64,000 bases of DNA from Styela clava (GCF_964204865.1 NC_135254.1:18729001-18793000); one strand, 5' to 3'. Counted from the first letter of the stretch, positions 41,301-53,369 are shown. The notes: generated by a model from the sequence alone, not told the origin. Numbers and translations: made by a program.

Positions 41301-42522
41301 TGTCTATGTGTATGTATATGGTATAAAGTAGAAAGTTTCTCGGTGTTCGTCGAGAGTTAGTATTCATCGGTCACTATAAATTTGTAGTAAATATATTTAT
41401 GTGGCTGGGTCGATAATTGTAGAAAATATGAAGGATTCGACATAGCGAAGATTTTATATTCATTTCGCAAATGATGTTCAAAGTAAAATGTAGCAGGAGC
41501 ATGTAAATATGTAGTAACTGATTGTGTAAAAAATTTGAACGAGTGAATAGTTCCGTCTGGAAATTATTTGGGATTTAGTGCTCTTAGATACAGGAGCCCT
41601 AATTGAGGCTCGACAATTTCAATTAAAATGAGTTGCGCGATAGTCTTTATAAATTGAATATTTATATTGTTTCTCTAATCTGATCTTATTTTCTATTTGC
41701 CATATTACAGAAAAGCGTTTTCGTTTTATTCAACAGCTTTGTATAAATTTATATCATTGAAGAATCTCTATAATCTAGTATTATAATTTCATGAAGCGGA
41801 TAAGAATTCGGAAAAAAATAATCTTTTTAAGAAAAATGATCCCGTAAGTATATAAAAAAGTAGTTGTAGTCAATTAATAATGTAACGATTAATAATTACA
41901 ATCAAATTAGGACTTTTATTGGCAACCATGATTGAGACGCTGTCACCATGACACTATTCTATGGAATGACGTCACGAGACCGTTAACATGTATCACTTAT
42001 TTAACTTGAGCATCTTTTCTCTCTAGTCGCAACTCGCGATAGATATCCTGGTGAAATAATGTATTTGCAAATTTACTTAGTTGAACTTATAAATAAAAAC
42101 CTCCTTACTTACTAGTAGAACCTGAAAATAAATATTAGTTTTGTAAGGTAATTCTGTAGTGAAAAAATATGATTGCTACATCTTTTGGTAAAACGGTCTA
42201 GAACTCTAGAGATATACCTATTATACCATAATATAAGCCATGGTTATTTATGAGATGTTTCAACATTTCGTCCGTACAAGGTGGCACACAAGAAATCAAC
42301 AAGACTTATTAGGTAGAACTTCGAACTAAGCCATCTTACCATATTTTGAATCCCAATGTCTGCCACCTCACCCAGGGTGGTATAAGTTAATAGGCAATGA
42401 CGAGGAAAGATTATTCTGGTCATTCCAAAGCAAATTGATTCTGATTCTTGTCTATTTCAGGTTGTTAAAAAGTCTAATAAAAAGTGAACAATTGAAAAGT
42501 AATCTAGTTTTTTTTTCTTATC

Positions 42523-45500
42523 ATGTTCTTTGAATTTTTCTGCAGAAATTTTCATGTTCGCCTATGTCTGTGTATGTTAGCTTTATCGTCGTTTTCATCC
42601 TGCGACAAAAATGGAACCTCGACTACAGCGAGCACAAAAATAACATTCGATGTAAATTCTACTGCAGCGACGACAACACACGCAGAAGAAAAGGATAATG
42701 GTAATTACCAATTTAGCATCTCATACAAAAATATCTAAACTGTATAAAAGTCTTCTACAAACTACATTATATACATTGCTTATACGCATTCTCGTTTTTG
42801 TATCGTTTTGGATTAACCTCAATCTTACGAACTTTATTACTTGAAATTTTAATCATTTTCTAATTATATATTGTAAATATAATTGATTAAAGTTTTTACA
42901 GTTCACATGCACGATGATGGGGATATGCTCTGCATCGTAAATTTTGGTGATTGTATGAATGCAAATGATACTTGCTCAGACGACAGGGCGTTTTTAAAAG
43001 GACTTTGCTCAGACTCACCAAGAAGATTATGCTGTGCTCCGAGTAAGTAGTAGTCATAATGAAAGAATTTAGCCAATGCATGATGGGAATTTGTATAAAA
43101 TACTATTCTCACCGTAAGGATTTCAGTTACATATTGCTGTGTTCTTATCGCGCAATGATTGTTCTCACTCCTTGCTAGTCAGTTCATGGGCTAATAAACC
43201 ACGACCACCACAGCGAATAGGATTTGAAAATTTGTGTAGGCTGTATGCCAAACTAGAGATTTCTCAGTTCCTCTAAGCAATACCGCAATATACGTTATTC
43301 GTAAAAGATATTTTTTCTTGGGTTAAAACATAAAACATGTCATAGATGGCCATCCAGATACAGAGCTACACTAAAATTATTTCAACCATTGTCATTGTTT
43401 ATACTTATATTGATTTCCTAATATCCTTACAATTTTTCAGTGCAACGAGAAATGACTTCATGGGAAAGCAAAGACGAAGATTGTATCAGTCAATTTGGTG
43501 AGTGCTTGTTGGACACAAACAACTGCTCAGGAACGTTTAAAGATTTCACATGCGGAGGACCATCACACAGAAGATGCTGTACACCAGGTATGAAGTCTAT
43601 CTATTTATTATTTTGAATATTAGTTTAAAAAAAGGAAAATAAACAAATGTTCAAACTAAATTCATTTAATGTTAGCTTCAATTCTTTTATTTTCATAATA
43701 TATGACATTGAAATTTATTTATAAATACTGTGAAAAATGTGTGGAAACAATGAACAAATTCTAACTCCCGTTTTCTAGATGCCAAAGACGCTGCAGAATG
43801 GATAAAGGACGATAAAATCTGTGAACAGTCTCTGGGAACTTGCCAACTGAATTTGAGAGAATGCAAAGGAGAGTATCAAGTTGGAACGTGTGGAGGACCG
43901 CAACAGAGACAATGTTGTCTCCCGGGTACCTTTTACCTTTTTGTTTTGTTATTTCAACAAATATATAAACTTGTATAATTATAATATATTATTATCAAAA
44001 AAAAAATTTCTAATTATTTGTTTTGTTGCAGGCAATGATGTTAAGACTGAATGGAAAAATCACGACGCAAAATGTTATGAAAACTGGGGTACATGTACTG
44101 CTGCTGTAAAATCGTGCTCGGGTAAACGAAACAAATCGATGTGTGGAGGTCCTGATGAGCGACAATGTTGCGTTCCAGGTATCTGCTATGTTTACATTTA
44201 GTCTAATGAAATTCACACCACAAACCAAACAATATAATGCAAATCAAGATGGATTCTGCTAAGTATGGCATATTTCTGGTATTATTACCTGTATGTGATT
44301 TGAACGCCCACTGGCTGCTATTGCTATTTCAGTCCAACTAGTCGCTAGTCGCTATATTTCTTTTTGGATTTTAGATAAAGCAACGGTGAAGGCCTGGGCA
44401 AAAGATGATGACAAAAAATGTCTTCTCGAATTTGGTTCTTGTCAGCATGATTCAGCAAATTGCACCGGAAAAATCGAAGACGGCAAATGTGGTGGTCCAT
44501 CATATAGGAAGTGTTGTATTCCAGGTATAGTATGGTTCTATGACTTCTTGAAATAGGATTGACATCTGAATTTAATAAAGATTCAAATACGGGCATACAA
44601 TAATTTAATTTAAGTGAAAAAAATCAATGCTTCAAAATTTCGAAATATAACCAAAAACGATATGCAAAGTGAACGGACTTGAAACATAAACATCCATAAA
44701 CGAAACTAAAATATTGAAATAAAACTCAAGATCTTTACCGAAAAAAAAAAACGCTATGAATTAATTTGATTTAGCTGAACTAACGAACGTATCAACATAT
44801 CAGTTATAACGTTAACTTTTCTGATTGTTTCAGATATAAAAAATTTGGAAATTTGGAAGAAGGATGATGATTTGTGCAATGAGAAAGGGGGTCAATGTCA
44901 GAGCATTGCAACACCATGTCACGAAAAATATCAAGAAGGATTTTGTGGAGGTCCAGCAAAAGTTCGACAATGTTGCATTAAACCAGTTAAAGAAGGAGAA
45001 GTGCTTGGAACGGAGAAACCGGGTAAATTCACTAATAAAAACTTGATGGGTTACTTTTAAAATCTTAAATGTTTTTTTTTATGTTTTGGTTGGTATATGC
45101 ATAACACTATTGCAAGTAAATGACACAGAAGTTAAAAAAATACGAAATGAATTCATGGAAATTCATTGGTTATAGGGAAGTTTCTATATTGGTGTAAGCC
45201 TTGTTACGTCAGCTATACCAATACATACACCTCAAGTGTAATTGTAGATATAAACTCCACTTGATGCGCATAATTGTCTAACTAAAAAAAAGATCTTTGC
45301 AACATATACTCGACTTTTACAGATTCAGTAAAACATATATTACCTTTTTTCAAAAGATATAACAGTGTTACCTTTTCATTCTGGTGATTTAAGAAGTGAG
45401 CAGATAAAAAAAATACAATTCATGTTATATATTGCTAAGACTAATTTTTATCAATAATACTATTTTTAGATGAAGACAAAAAAGAGGCGCCAGCAACGCC

Positions 45501-46411
45501 GAAAAACACTTCAACTGATTCAATAATGAAACGATTTTCCTCGAATTTAACATTGCTACTGAGTGTGTCAATTCCCGCCCTGGCTATTATGATAATAGCT
45601 TTGTATTGTCTTATTAAAAAGGTGGGGTGTACTGATATTGTGTTGTTTTTGCTGTTGTTAGAATCCGTTTTCTTATTTATGTTATATCTAAATTGAGTCC
45701 GTGCTAGTGCAAACTCCGACTTCAAGTATGTTTATTTTAACTTTATATATATGGGTAATTTCAAGTTTCGTGACTTCATTTTACTAAACTTTCTGAAGCT
45801 TTTTAAACTCTTACCTATGCTTTAGCGCGGAACATGTTGCAGACCATACAAGAAATTAAAAACACACAAGACACCTTGGTATAAGATGGAATATAATGAA
45901 AGTAAGTGTGAAGCCATGTTTTTTTGTTGAGATTATTGGTGCTGGCATACATGTTTCTCGTGTAGCTTGTGATCTACATTAAGTGACAATAAGAACGCTC
46001 TTCAACACTGCCAACGTGGTAAAAAGTCACAAGATGTTATTTTCGATCTTATACCTCGACTTTAGGTTGGTTTGGTATATAAATCAGAAGCAACCTATGA
46101 TCGACTAACCCAGAATATAATGTAGGTCACATACTACGCCGGCACCACATTTTTTCTGTGACGAAGGATATTTTATCTGGATTCGATTTTACTACATTTA
46201 AACACGCGAAACTTTAAGCTCCTTTGGAAGGGTTATCATTTTTTATAATTGTATCATTTTGCCATAGAAATGAATACAACTAATATTTTTGTTTCTTGGC
46301 ATGATTCAACTTTTTGTTTTATTTGTGATTTGAGTAGTTGAACCATTTTCAGTGGATGACGATGAAGATGTCAACTTAACTGCATCCGAAGAATCTAAAA
46401 CATATGCTTAG
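42523..46411 (+). CDS. Single-pass membrane protein with six tandem defensin-like six-cysteine modules
   Basis: Ten coding exons: 42523-42700, 42902-43042, 43441-43587, 43779-43925, 44032-44178, 44375-44524, 44834-45022, 45470-45621, 45826-45901, 46353-46411. Together they encode 461 residues and close in frame. The ATG opens a signal peptide (hydrophobic core VRLCLCMLALSSF), then a Ser/Thr-rich linker. Exons 2-7 are all phase 1-1 and each holds one module: W..DD..C, then C-x6-C-x6-C-x8-C-x7-CC, usually with G before the second Cys and CGGP..R.CC at the end (first module C-x10; last C-x8). The transmembrane helix is about residues 393-415 (LTLLLSVSIPALAIMII). The tail of about 46 residues ends in an acidic stretch. 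A possible 5' UTR acceptor lies at 42462. AATAAA signals occur near 46783 and 46968. No known orthologue is recognised. The cysteine spacing is close to beta-defensins and to CSG..CPGP..CC modules of some microbial and invertebrate secreted enzymes. Function is unknown; a surface-binding role is inference. Confidence 0.9.
42902..45022 (+). repeat. Six exon-encoded cysteine modules (tandem exon duplication)
   Basis: Exons at 42902, 43441, 43779, 44032, 44375 and 44834 are homologous: same phase, 141-150 bases (189 for the last, which adds a linker), and the same six cysteines. Modules 2-5 have identical cysteine spacing (6, 6, 8, 7, then CC). Module 1 lacks the GGP and has 10 residues in the third loop; module 6 has 8 in the last loop. 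Phase 1-1 symmetry lets such exons be duplicated or skipped without breaking frame, so copy number could vary between alleles or transcripts. Confidence 0.9.
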
Positions 46412-47844
46412 AATTATAAACCAAATGAGGTATGTATCCAAAACATTATGAGAATATTTCTGTGATCAATCTAGAAAGCGTTCAATGAGGCGAAATACAT
46501 GACGAAAGAAAGGAATAAAGCACTTTAGATTCTAGTACAATTAGTCGATGCCAGATTCGAAGAAATTGGGCATCTTTATATTATATACAAAGTGTACTGT
46601 ACATTGTACTGTGATGTGGTATACGTATTTCTGAGTTTCAATAGAGTAGTGTGCAACTTTCCGATTTAGGCAAAAGCTTTTAAAGATTAAATCATTATGT
46701 AACGAGGTAGTCAAGAATCTAAAAATATGCATAATTCTATTAATACATTTTCTTTGTACTCGAGTAAGTTATTCTTGAAGGTAAATAAAGAGATACTATC
46801 TCAGATCTGAAAAGCAACACAACCATTTTAATCCAAAATCATCAAAATAGAAACGAATATATAATGTTGAAATATTTTGCAGCACGCTTCTTTGACAAAA
46901 ATACTTTGTTAAAATACTGCATTTTCTTGTAGTTATACATAGTAACTATTTGAGAAATATGAATAATAAATGTACTTTTGTTAAACCAGGGTGGGTGAAA
47001 AAACGATTACAGTATCTCTATTAGGTTTTATTGAGAAACATGACTTATCTTACAGATCAACAATGAACATCAAATCTTTGAAAAAAGATGAACGACGTTC
47101 TGGCCTTCTGTCAAACAATCATCATGAAAATCTTCTTCGCATCCTGAATCCTTCGTAACGAAAGGATTTTTCCTCGTATTTTCAAAATTATTATGTTGAA
47201 ATCAAAGCATTACAACTTACAAGCATAAGGACAAAAAATTGTTTTTAACCTTCTGACCTGCCGATGTCGATGCTGAAAAATTCAAATAGCGGCACTTCTG
47301 CTTAGGGTTTATTGCATTAACAATCCCAGTTCGATGATAATTGCAGAATAGCATTATTGATACATTGAATCTACACTAATTAATATAAAAAAGACTCTAA
47401 AAATTTAATGACGTAAAATGTAATATGGTACAATTTATTATTATTATTTTCATTAACATTATTTTGTGTGTTTTATTTATATTGACTTTTGCTTTTCTCT
47501 ATTAATGAAATGTAATATGACCGCTATCTTCAATGTAAAAACTGTTTGCATAAAAAACTATTGTTTTTATTTTTGTGAATCGACCGACAGTGATGCAAAT
47601 AAAAACGCCAAAATACAATGCATTTTCAAATAGCCCTTTGATAGTCCCCAATATCATTTGGTGAATTCGATCCCAGGCCGAATCTGGTCCAAACTCTCAT
47701 CCCAAGCCAAACTGTTACATATTTAATTTTACAGGTATAAAAAGGAATAAGGTACACTGGACAGAAGAATCTTTATAGCTTAATTTTGTTACTTAATTAA
47801 ATGCATAGAATTTGTTTACGTTTCTCATTGACTAGTACGCTCGA

Positions 47845-48179
47845 CTAATGATAGACGTGTTCTCTTCGGAGTTCTTCGATAACTCTTTGAGCCATCTTGC
47901 GGCACACTAAAAATGAAATAAAAAAGTCCAGGCTTATCACAAATCAATTATTTTTACCAAATTCATTAATCCGCAAACCCTTATGAGATGGATGTAACCA
48001 TTTTTGGGGTAAATAATATTGAAACAAGATTCCGCCGTTTTGTAGGTCAATTTCAGCAAGTCTTTGTCGTTTTTGTCTTGTAATTTTGGAAAATTAATAT
48101 TCGTGTGCATTATTTGCGGATAAAAGAAAATTAATAATAGGATTAAAAATGACGAAAATATTAAAAATAAGCGAAACAT
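47845..48179 (-). CDS. Candidate two-exon small protein (80 residues), uncharacterised
   Basis: Exon 1 is 48179-47999 and exon 2 is 47906-47845; they join in frame (phase 1) and end at TAG. The N-terminus is strongly hydrophobic for about 22 residues (FRLFLIFSSFLILLLIFFYP), a signal peptide or signal anchor. It is followed by a basic/acidic segment with one cysteine (TAESCFNIIYPKN), then a second exon reading VCRKMAQRVIEELRREHVYH. The acceptor (ttcatttttag) is good and the donor (aatg/gttaca) is weak. An alternative donor (ttg/gtaaaa at about 47957) gives a different frame in exon 2. Exon 1 alone, read through, gives an 80-residue open frame. No family recognised; this may be a real small secreted or membrane peptide gene, or chance. 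Confidence 0.33.
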
Positions 48180-49071
48180 TTGTATTTCAGTGAACCGATT
48201 CTACAAATAAGACTGCAAAGTTTAAATATATGGGCACAAACTTGTACTGATATGTAACTTCTAATGACAGTTGTTGAACTCTCGCTCGCTGAAAATGATG
48301 GACAAAAAAAATCATGGTTGCGAAGTTTAGCATGGTTTGGAGATAAAATTGAGAGCTTTAGGAGTTTGGAAAATATATGAAAGGAATGTCGTTTTATGAG
48401 TCTTTTCAATCCCTTAACTGCTGAAAGTTCTAAATACATTGCCGTGGTAGTTCAAAGGAAACCATAAATGAATCACGAAAATTCCAATCTTTGCAAAATT
48501 GGTAGATCATTAAGTATCAAGGTCTAGCTACAATATTTGTATTTGACAAATTTTTATTTTAAGCAATAAATATCGAAGTTTTTGAAATCAAAATTTCCTC
48601 AGAGCAGCAGCAGTCTGGTTAGTTAAAGTATATACAGCGACTTTGGCTTGAGCCAGTTTGTATATTTGGTTCGACAAGGTAACAAGAACATTCTCAGAGT
48701 GTAAAAAAGTTTTGCATCTTATAGTAGTGGAAGATGACGTCGGTGGTGTAATTTAGTTTGTATGAGCATTATCTTTTTGCGGTAATGATTTCTAAATTTA
48801 GAATAAGGGAACAATGATTCTTGAGAGATGTCGACCTGGCGACGCCAAAAATCCCCAACCCATCCCTGTAAATATCTGGAAGCACACTAGTGTGTCGCGA
48901 ACACAGTTTAAACAACAATTGACTATAATGAAATTGTTTCAGATATTTCGCAGACAGCTACATCTGCAAAAGTTACATCAGATATAGACGTTTTAGGTCG
49001 TATCACAAACATATTGTATGGACGTTCGTATTTACCAAGAAATGGCAGTATATATATGCTTTCACATAGAT

Positions 49072-49200
49072 CAGTGTTTCCAAAAGTAGGCGAGCAAAAA
49101 CGCTCCCCCTTTAGGCGTTTGCGAGAACTGTAGGGGCTCTGACCGTGATCATGGGGGCACTGTTATCAGCTTGGCCGTTTGGGGGCGCTGACAACAACGG
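49072..49200. mobile_element. hAT-like terminal fragment
   Basis: The sequence from CAGTGTTTCCAAAAGT onward, with the G+C-rich gcgagcaaaaacgctccccc that follows, resembles hAT terminal sequence. The preceding 8 bases (acatagat) do not recur beside a matching right end nearby, so only one end is recognised; the right boundary given is approximate. Confidence 0.4.
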
Positions 49201-49345
49201 GACAGTTATAAGAAAAGTCAAAATATATGACATTTTTTGGATGTTGGAACGTAGAATATTCCAATTTATTGTATAGCAGTCTAGCGAGAGAAAGGAAAAC
49301 CAAACAGACGGCTTTCTATATGGCGAACAAAGGTAGCTCATCCGG

Positions 49346-49558
49346 TTACCATTCCATGTCGGGTATGGGATTAGTTAGCCAGTTATTCGTTTCAGATGTA
49401 TGAATTCGATGGTGGAAGAAGTAAATGAACCACCCTGCGTCGACAAGGATTCCAGCAATCATCTCACACATAATACCACCCATAATAACGACACATAATA
49501 TCCAACGCGTAGCACAATGTGTCACATCGCCGAGCCCAAAGACGGATGGAGCATAAAT
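49346..49558 (-). pseudogene. Coding-like fragment with hydrophobic segments, ends in a stop
   Basis: A 71-codon minus-strand frame without a start codon. It reads VFGLGDVTHCATRWILCVV, then a second hydrophobic run containing GGIMCEMIAGILVDAGWF and IYFFHHRIH, and ends NPIPDMEW followed by TAA. An in-frame stop lies just upstream of 49558, and no AG acceptor between that stop and the coding-like part was found. It therefore looks like a detached last exon or pseudogene fragment of a multi-pass membrane protein. Family not recognised. Confidence 0.3.
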
Positions 49559-50355
49559 TTATTTCGACTTTTTAGTCAATGGGGCGTTTGTAAGTCAAAA
49601 AGTCATCCGAAAAAAATATTATAAAATAAACTATTCCCTAGTGTTTATCTTAATTTGAAGCGCATATTACTTTTTTTGTGCACTCAATCATGATTTTGAA
49701 GAAAGGTTGCGTGACAATGTTTAATATTAGCAGGGACGGCACAGTGACATTATTTGCTTTGCATATGACTCACGTTACATGGAACATATACTTATTAAAA
49801 TGGAAATTCCGATATCATAATAGTTCGAGTTAAAAATTGTTTGTATCAATTAGGTTCCGTATTGTCACTGCACGTACAGACACGAAAATTCCCCCTATTT
49901 TAGATGGGAGTCATAAACGAGCATGATTGAAAATAGTTAGTAATAAAATAGGTAGTAATCTATTTATACATATGGACATAGATGTCGTTCATGTATTGAG
50001 ATTGGTTTCTCTATCAACATGAAACTATGAATCGACTATACTTCGTTGTCGTATTGTACACGTTTGCGTAAATTGATTGCTTTTTGGCCGTTGGTTAAAG
50101 TTACTCCAACATAAGGAAGTTTGTTCCAATGCGAAACAAATGCCGATTAGTCGCTCCTGCTGAAAATGCTATTTTGTGGAAGTGACAAAGTTTAGAATAT
50201 TTAAAATAGCATTACCTAGAATATACTTTGACTCACGTCTGATCCATTTCAATAGACCGGATATATCCTTCAAAAGAAAAAACAATTCAGCACGCCATAA
50301 CGCATTTAAACAGAGTTTTAATATACTACATACAAGCTAGTTTGCACCTATACGT

Positions 50356-53300
50356 ATGATGACAGATAGTTTGATTTCAGCATTTATATTTATTTTAACA
50401 GGTATGAAACTCAGATGTGAGTGTATTTTTATACTAGCATTTGAAATATTTTTTAAAGTTTTTGATTAATTTTGAATTTAAGTTATATTTCATGATTACT
50501 AGCCTGTTTGACCATGACCGTACTAGCCTGAAACTAGACACAAATGTGCGGATTGTATTCCATTTTGTAAATATTTAACAAAAAGAGAATAAAATACATA
50601 AAGCAAAGCCACTTGTAAATACAGTTGAGCTAGATTTCAATATTGTGGCTGGAGGGTAGGGAAGTAAGAATGAAGTATGCAAAACAAGTGTACAAATGAG
50701 TCCATGCGACAAGAGCACATATATAAATAGAGACAACATACCACCAAATTCACTAGATCTATACATAATGCTGCAGTGCATTTTGTCTTTCAGGTCTCCC
50801 TCTAATTCTTGCGGATTGTCATTTGGGCGCCTCGACCATCACAAGTAGAAACGGGAACATACCAATTTCTCCTGTTACCGGCAGTCGTTACAATGACAAC
50901 CAAAACTGTGAATGGAAATTTTCTCCGCAAAGTGATTGGACGTTTGTAAAAATCCAGATCGATCCATACGATATTGAGTCCAACAGTCGGGATTGCGAAG
51001 AAGATGTTTTAATCGTAGGAGGTGGGTAGATATAAGACGAGTCCGGCATTTGTTGCTTCACTGAAGATAATACGTTTATGCGAAAAAATGTAGCCTTTTT
51101 TTATAAATTCAATGGTTTATACTATGATTTCTATGTATTGACACTGTGAAATCCTTAATCTGATCATCATCAATTATCACTTTTCAAGTAGATATTTGTA
51201 TGTTGCAACAGGTAAAATGTTCTGTCAGAAAAGAGATTATAAAACGTGCATTATTTTGAGCAAAACGGAGAAAAGTGTTCGCAATTGCAACGTTAGTGGA
51301 TGTACAGTTTACACACTCAACCCTTGGCCACCGACCATTCAGTTCATATCAGATGAATCACAGACTGGATCATTGTTTTCGTTGCAATATTCATTCAAAA
51401 GCTGCAAGTCGACTCTACGCCCACGCATACATGTACCAACGGATGGCGAAAAAAGTTAGTAACATTCCAAAGGTTATTCTGCTTTGTTGTAACTAAAAAC
51501 AATAATACAATATAAAAACACTTGCACCTTTAAGACGTAAAGTATAACCATAAACAGCAAGCTGCATCGGTGTATGTAATGTTCATATTTTTCTGTATGT
51601 ACGACTAAATAACTTCACGAAGAACTGAAATACATTTCAATATAACAGTACTCTATGTCCACTACTCTTGTCCATAAATTTCGAGTCGGTAACTGTGTCC
51701 TATATTTAATCTTGTTTTTTTTGCACCTAGAACCTCTCGATTTTTTTCTATTAGAACATATAATCCGCATTTCTGTATAACACCTTTCAGATGAAGTATT
51801 TTCAAATAGTGTACTTTTATTAGAAGTTATAATATATATAAATAAAATATACTGTTGAAAATACTTCTGCAAATACTGAAATGCCTTCTGCACATGTATG
51901 ATCAGCCGTAAAATATGTGTGTTTTAACATATAATACATGTTTAATCTAAAATACAGCTGGAGTTATATTTTAATATCGAACATACTGTTATTTATTTTA
52001 ATCAACTGATCTTAAACAGAATATGGCAGTAAGCGTGTTGTACCAAAGAAAGAATTTACTACAACTGACCTGTGGACCACAGTGATGGACATAGAAACAA
52101 GAAGTAACAACAATAAAGGTTCGATACTAATTTTGTCGAGTTAGTTTGTAACTTTCGTTCAAAATAGAAACCAAACTGAAGTGCTGGGTAAATTTGAACA
52201 CTGCGATGAGGTAATTTCCGTATATCTTCATGAACGAACTGGGTTGTATAAATACCTGTGTTTTACTTTTGCGTGACTGCAATTCGAGTCAAAATAGCCA
52301 ATCGATGCCAGAAAATAATATTAAATTTATTAAAATTGCAAATACCAATGCTCAATTGCATCTATAAGCGTAGCAACTGTGAATAAAATACAATCCCGAA
52401 ATAAAGAGAACTTCGAATTTGCACTTTCAGTAATAGAATTTGAGATAACTGTGCAGTGCATATACATACACATAACAACAGTTAATTGTAAATACAGAAA
52501 CCAGACTATACATAAAAAATAAACCCTTTTTATGTAATATTAAAATGTATTCACAATTTCCAGAGGAAGCGATACACAAAGAGTGAATCATGATTTGGGT
52601 CAGGTTTTGTATGCTGATGATTATTTAGCAAAACAGTTCACTCTGATCAGCAGAATACTTTGCTAAATCAATGAACATACAAGTTGGATGGAGGTGACAA
52701 TAGCCGAAAGTTTCACCAATACGTTAATGATATAATGTTAAGCTAATAATATTTTATCTCATTCAGATATTTCAAATAATCAGAATCACATATATGTTAT
52801 TCTTGGAAGCATTATTGGCATTCTTGTTGCTACAGTTGCAGTAATTCTATTTTGCAGATTGGTGAGGTAAATGATTTTTATGAAAATTATAAATTCAAGT
52901 ATTTTTTATTACGTTAGTTGCAAATTTAACGAAAACTCATAAAATACAATGTTTTTTTTTCATACAAATTCAAAACCAGTGTAGATACTTACCATATAAC
53001 TTAGTATGTGGGTACTTCATAATTTAGGTAAAGTCTACAACAACTGGTACATGTATACTAATTTTTAATGAACATGCGGAAGTTGGGCGAATAATTTCCC
53101 AAGTTTGCCGTCATGGTATTAATAATACAATCTATTGTGCACGTAGAAAAAGACAACAACAGACAGTGAAACAACCCCGTTCCATGGAGGAAACTGAAAA
53201 CGGGACATTGACAAGTGGAAATATACCGGCGTCAAACTCTATAAATGTATACGAAACTATTCAGGATGGAATCAGTTTTGCCAGATCGGTTGACGATCCC

Positions 53301-53369
53301 GCAGTGCCAGCATACGGTGTTATGATAGACAATATATTGTACAATGAACATTATCCAAATATAAATTGA
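50356..53369 (+). CDS. CUB-domain single-pass receptor with tyrosine-motif tail
   Basis: Six coding exons: 50356-50401, 50794-51021, 51212-51454, 52020-52118, 52767-52866, 53147-53369. They encode 312 residues and close in frame. A signal peptide (ISAFIFILTGLPLILA) is split across exons 1 and 2. A CUB-like domain spans about residues 23-165: SPVTGSRYNDNQNCEWKF, then IDPYDIES, SRDCEEDVLIVGG, and FSLQYSF at the end. A Thr-rich stalk (FTTTDLWTT) leads to the helix at about 214-235 (IYVILGSIIGILVATVAVIL). The tail of about 77 residues has tyrosines at 274 (YETI), 295 (YGVM), 304 and 308 (YPNI). CUB domains are extracellular binding modules and YxxI/YxN motifs are typical SH2-binding sites once phosphorylated, so a signalling receptor is plausible. 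It lies 3.9 kb downstream of, and co-oriented with, the cysteine-module gene. Ligand and orthologue are unknown. Confidence 0.88.

Larger units (their letters stand above)
30773..42522. other. Gene-poor spacer between the cyclase gene and the cysteine-module gene
   Basis: The first coding exon of the cyclase gene faces left and that of the cysteine-module gene faces right, so this 11.7-kb spacer is shared upstream sequence and should contain both promoters. No exon set could be assembled here. Contents recognised: three hAT-type elements (32401-32740, 33760-34066, 37569-38329), an orphan 46-codon open frame with coding-like composition (31817-31954), and TGACGTCA palindromes at 36691 and 41967. 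Confidence 0.5.
46412..50355. other. Spacer between the cysteine-module gene and the CUB gene
   Basis: The left part contains the 3' UTR of the upstream gene. Beyond it lie a possible small minus-strand gene (47845-48179), an hAT-like terminus near 49072 and a minus-strand coding-like fragment (49346-49558). The remainder is A+T-rich with nothing recognised. Confidence 0.5.

Noticed and set aside
47655..47690. ttcgatcccagg resembling a tRNA T-loop
   Set aside because: The 5' half of the T-stem does not pair and no A-box or cloverleaf could be built around it.
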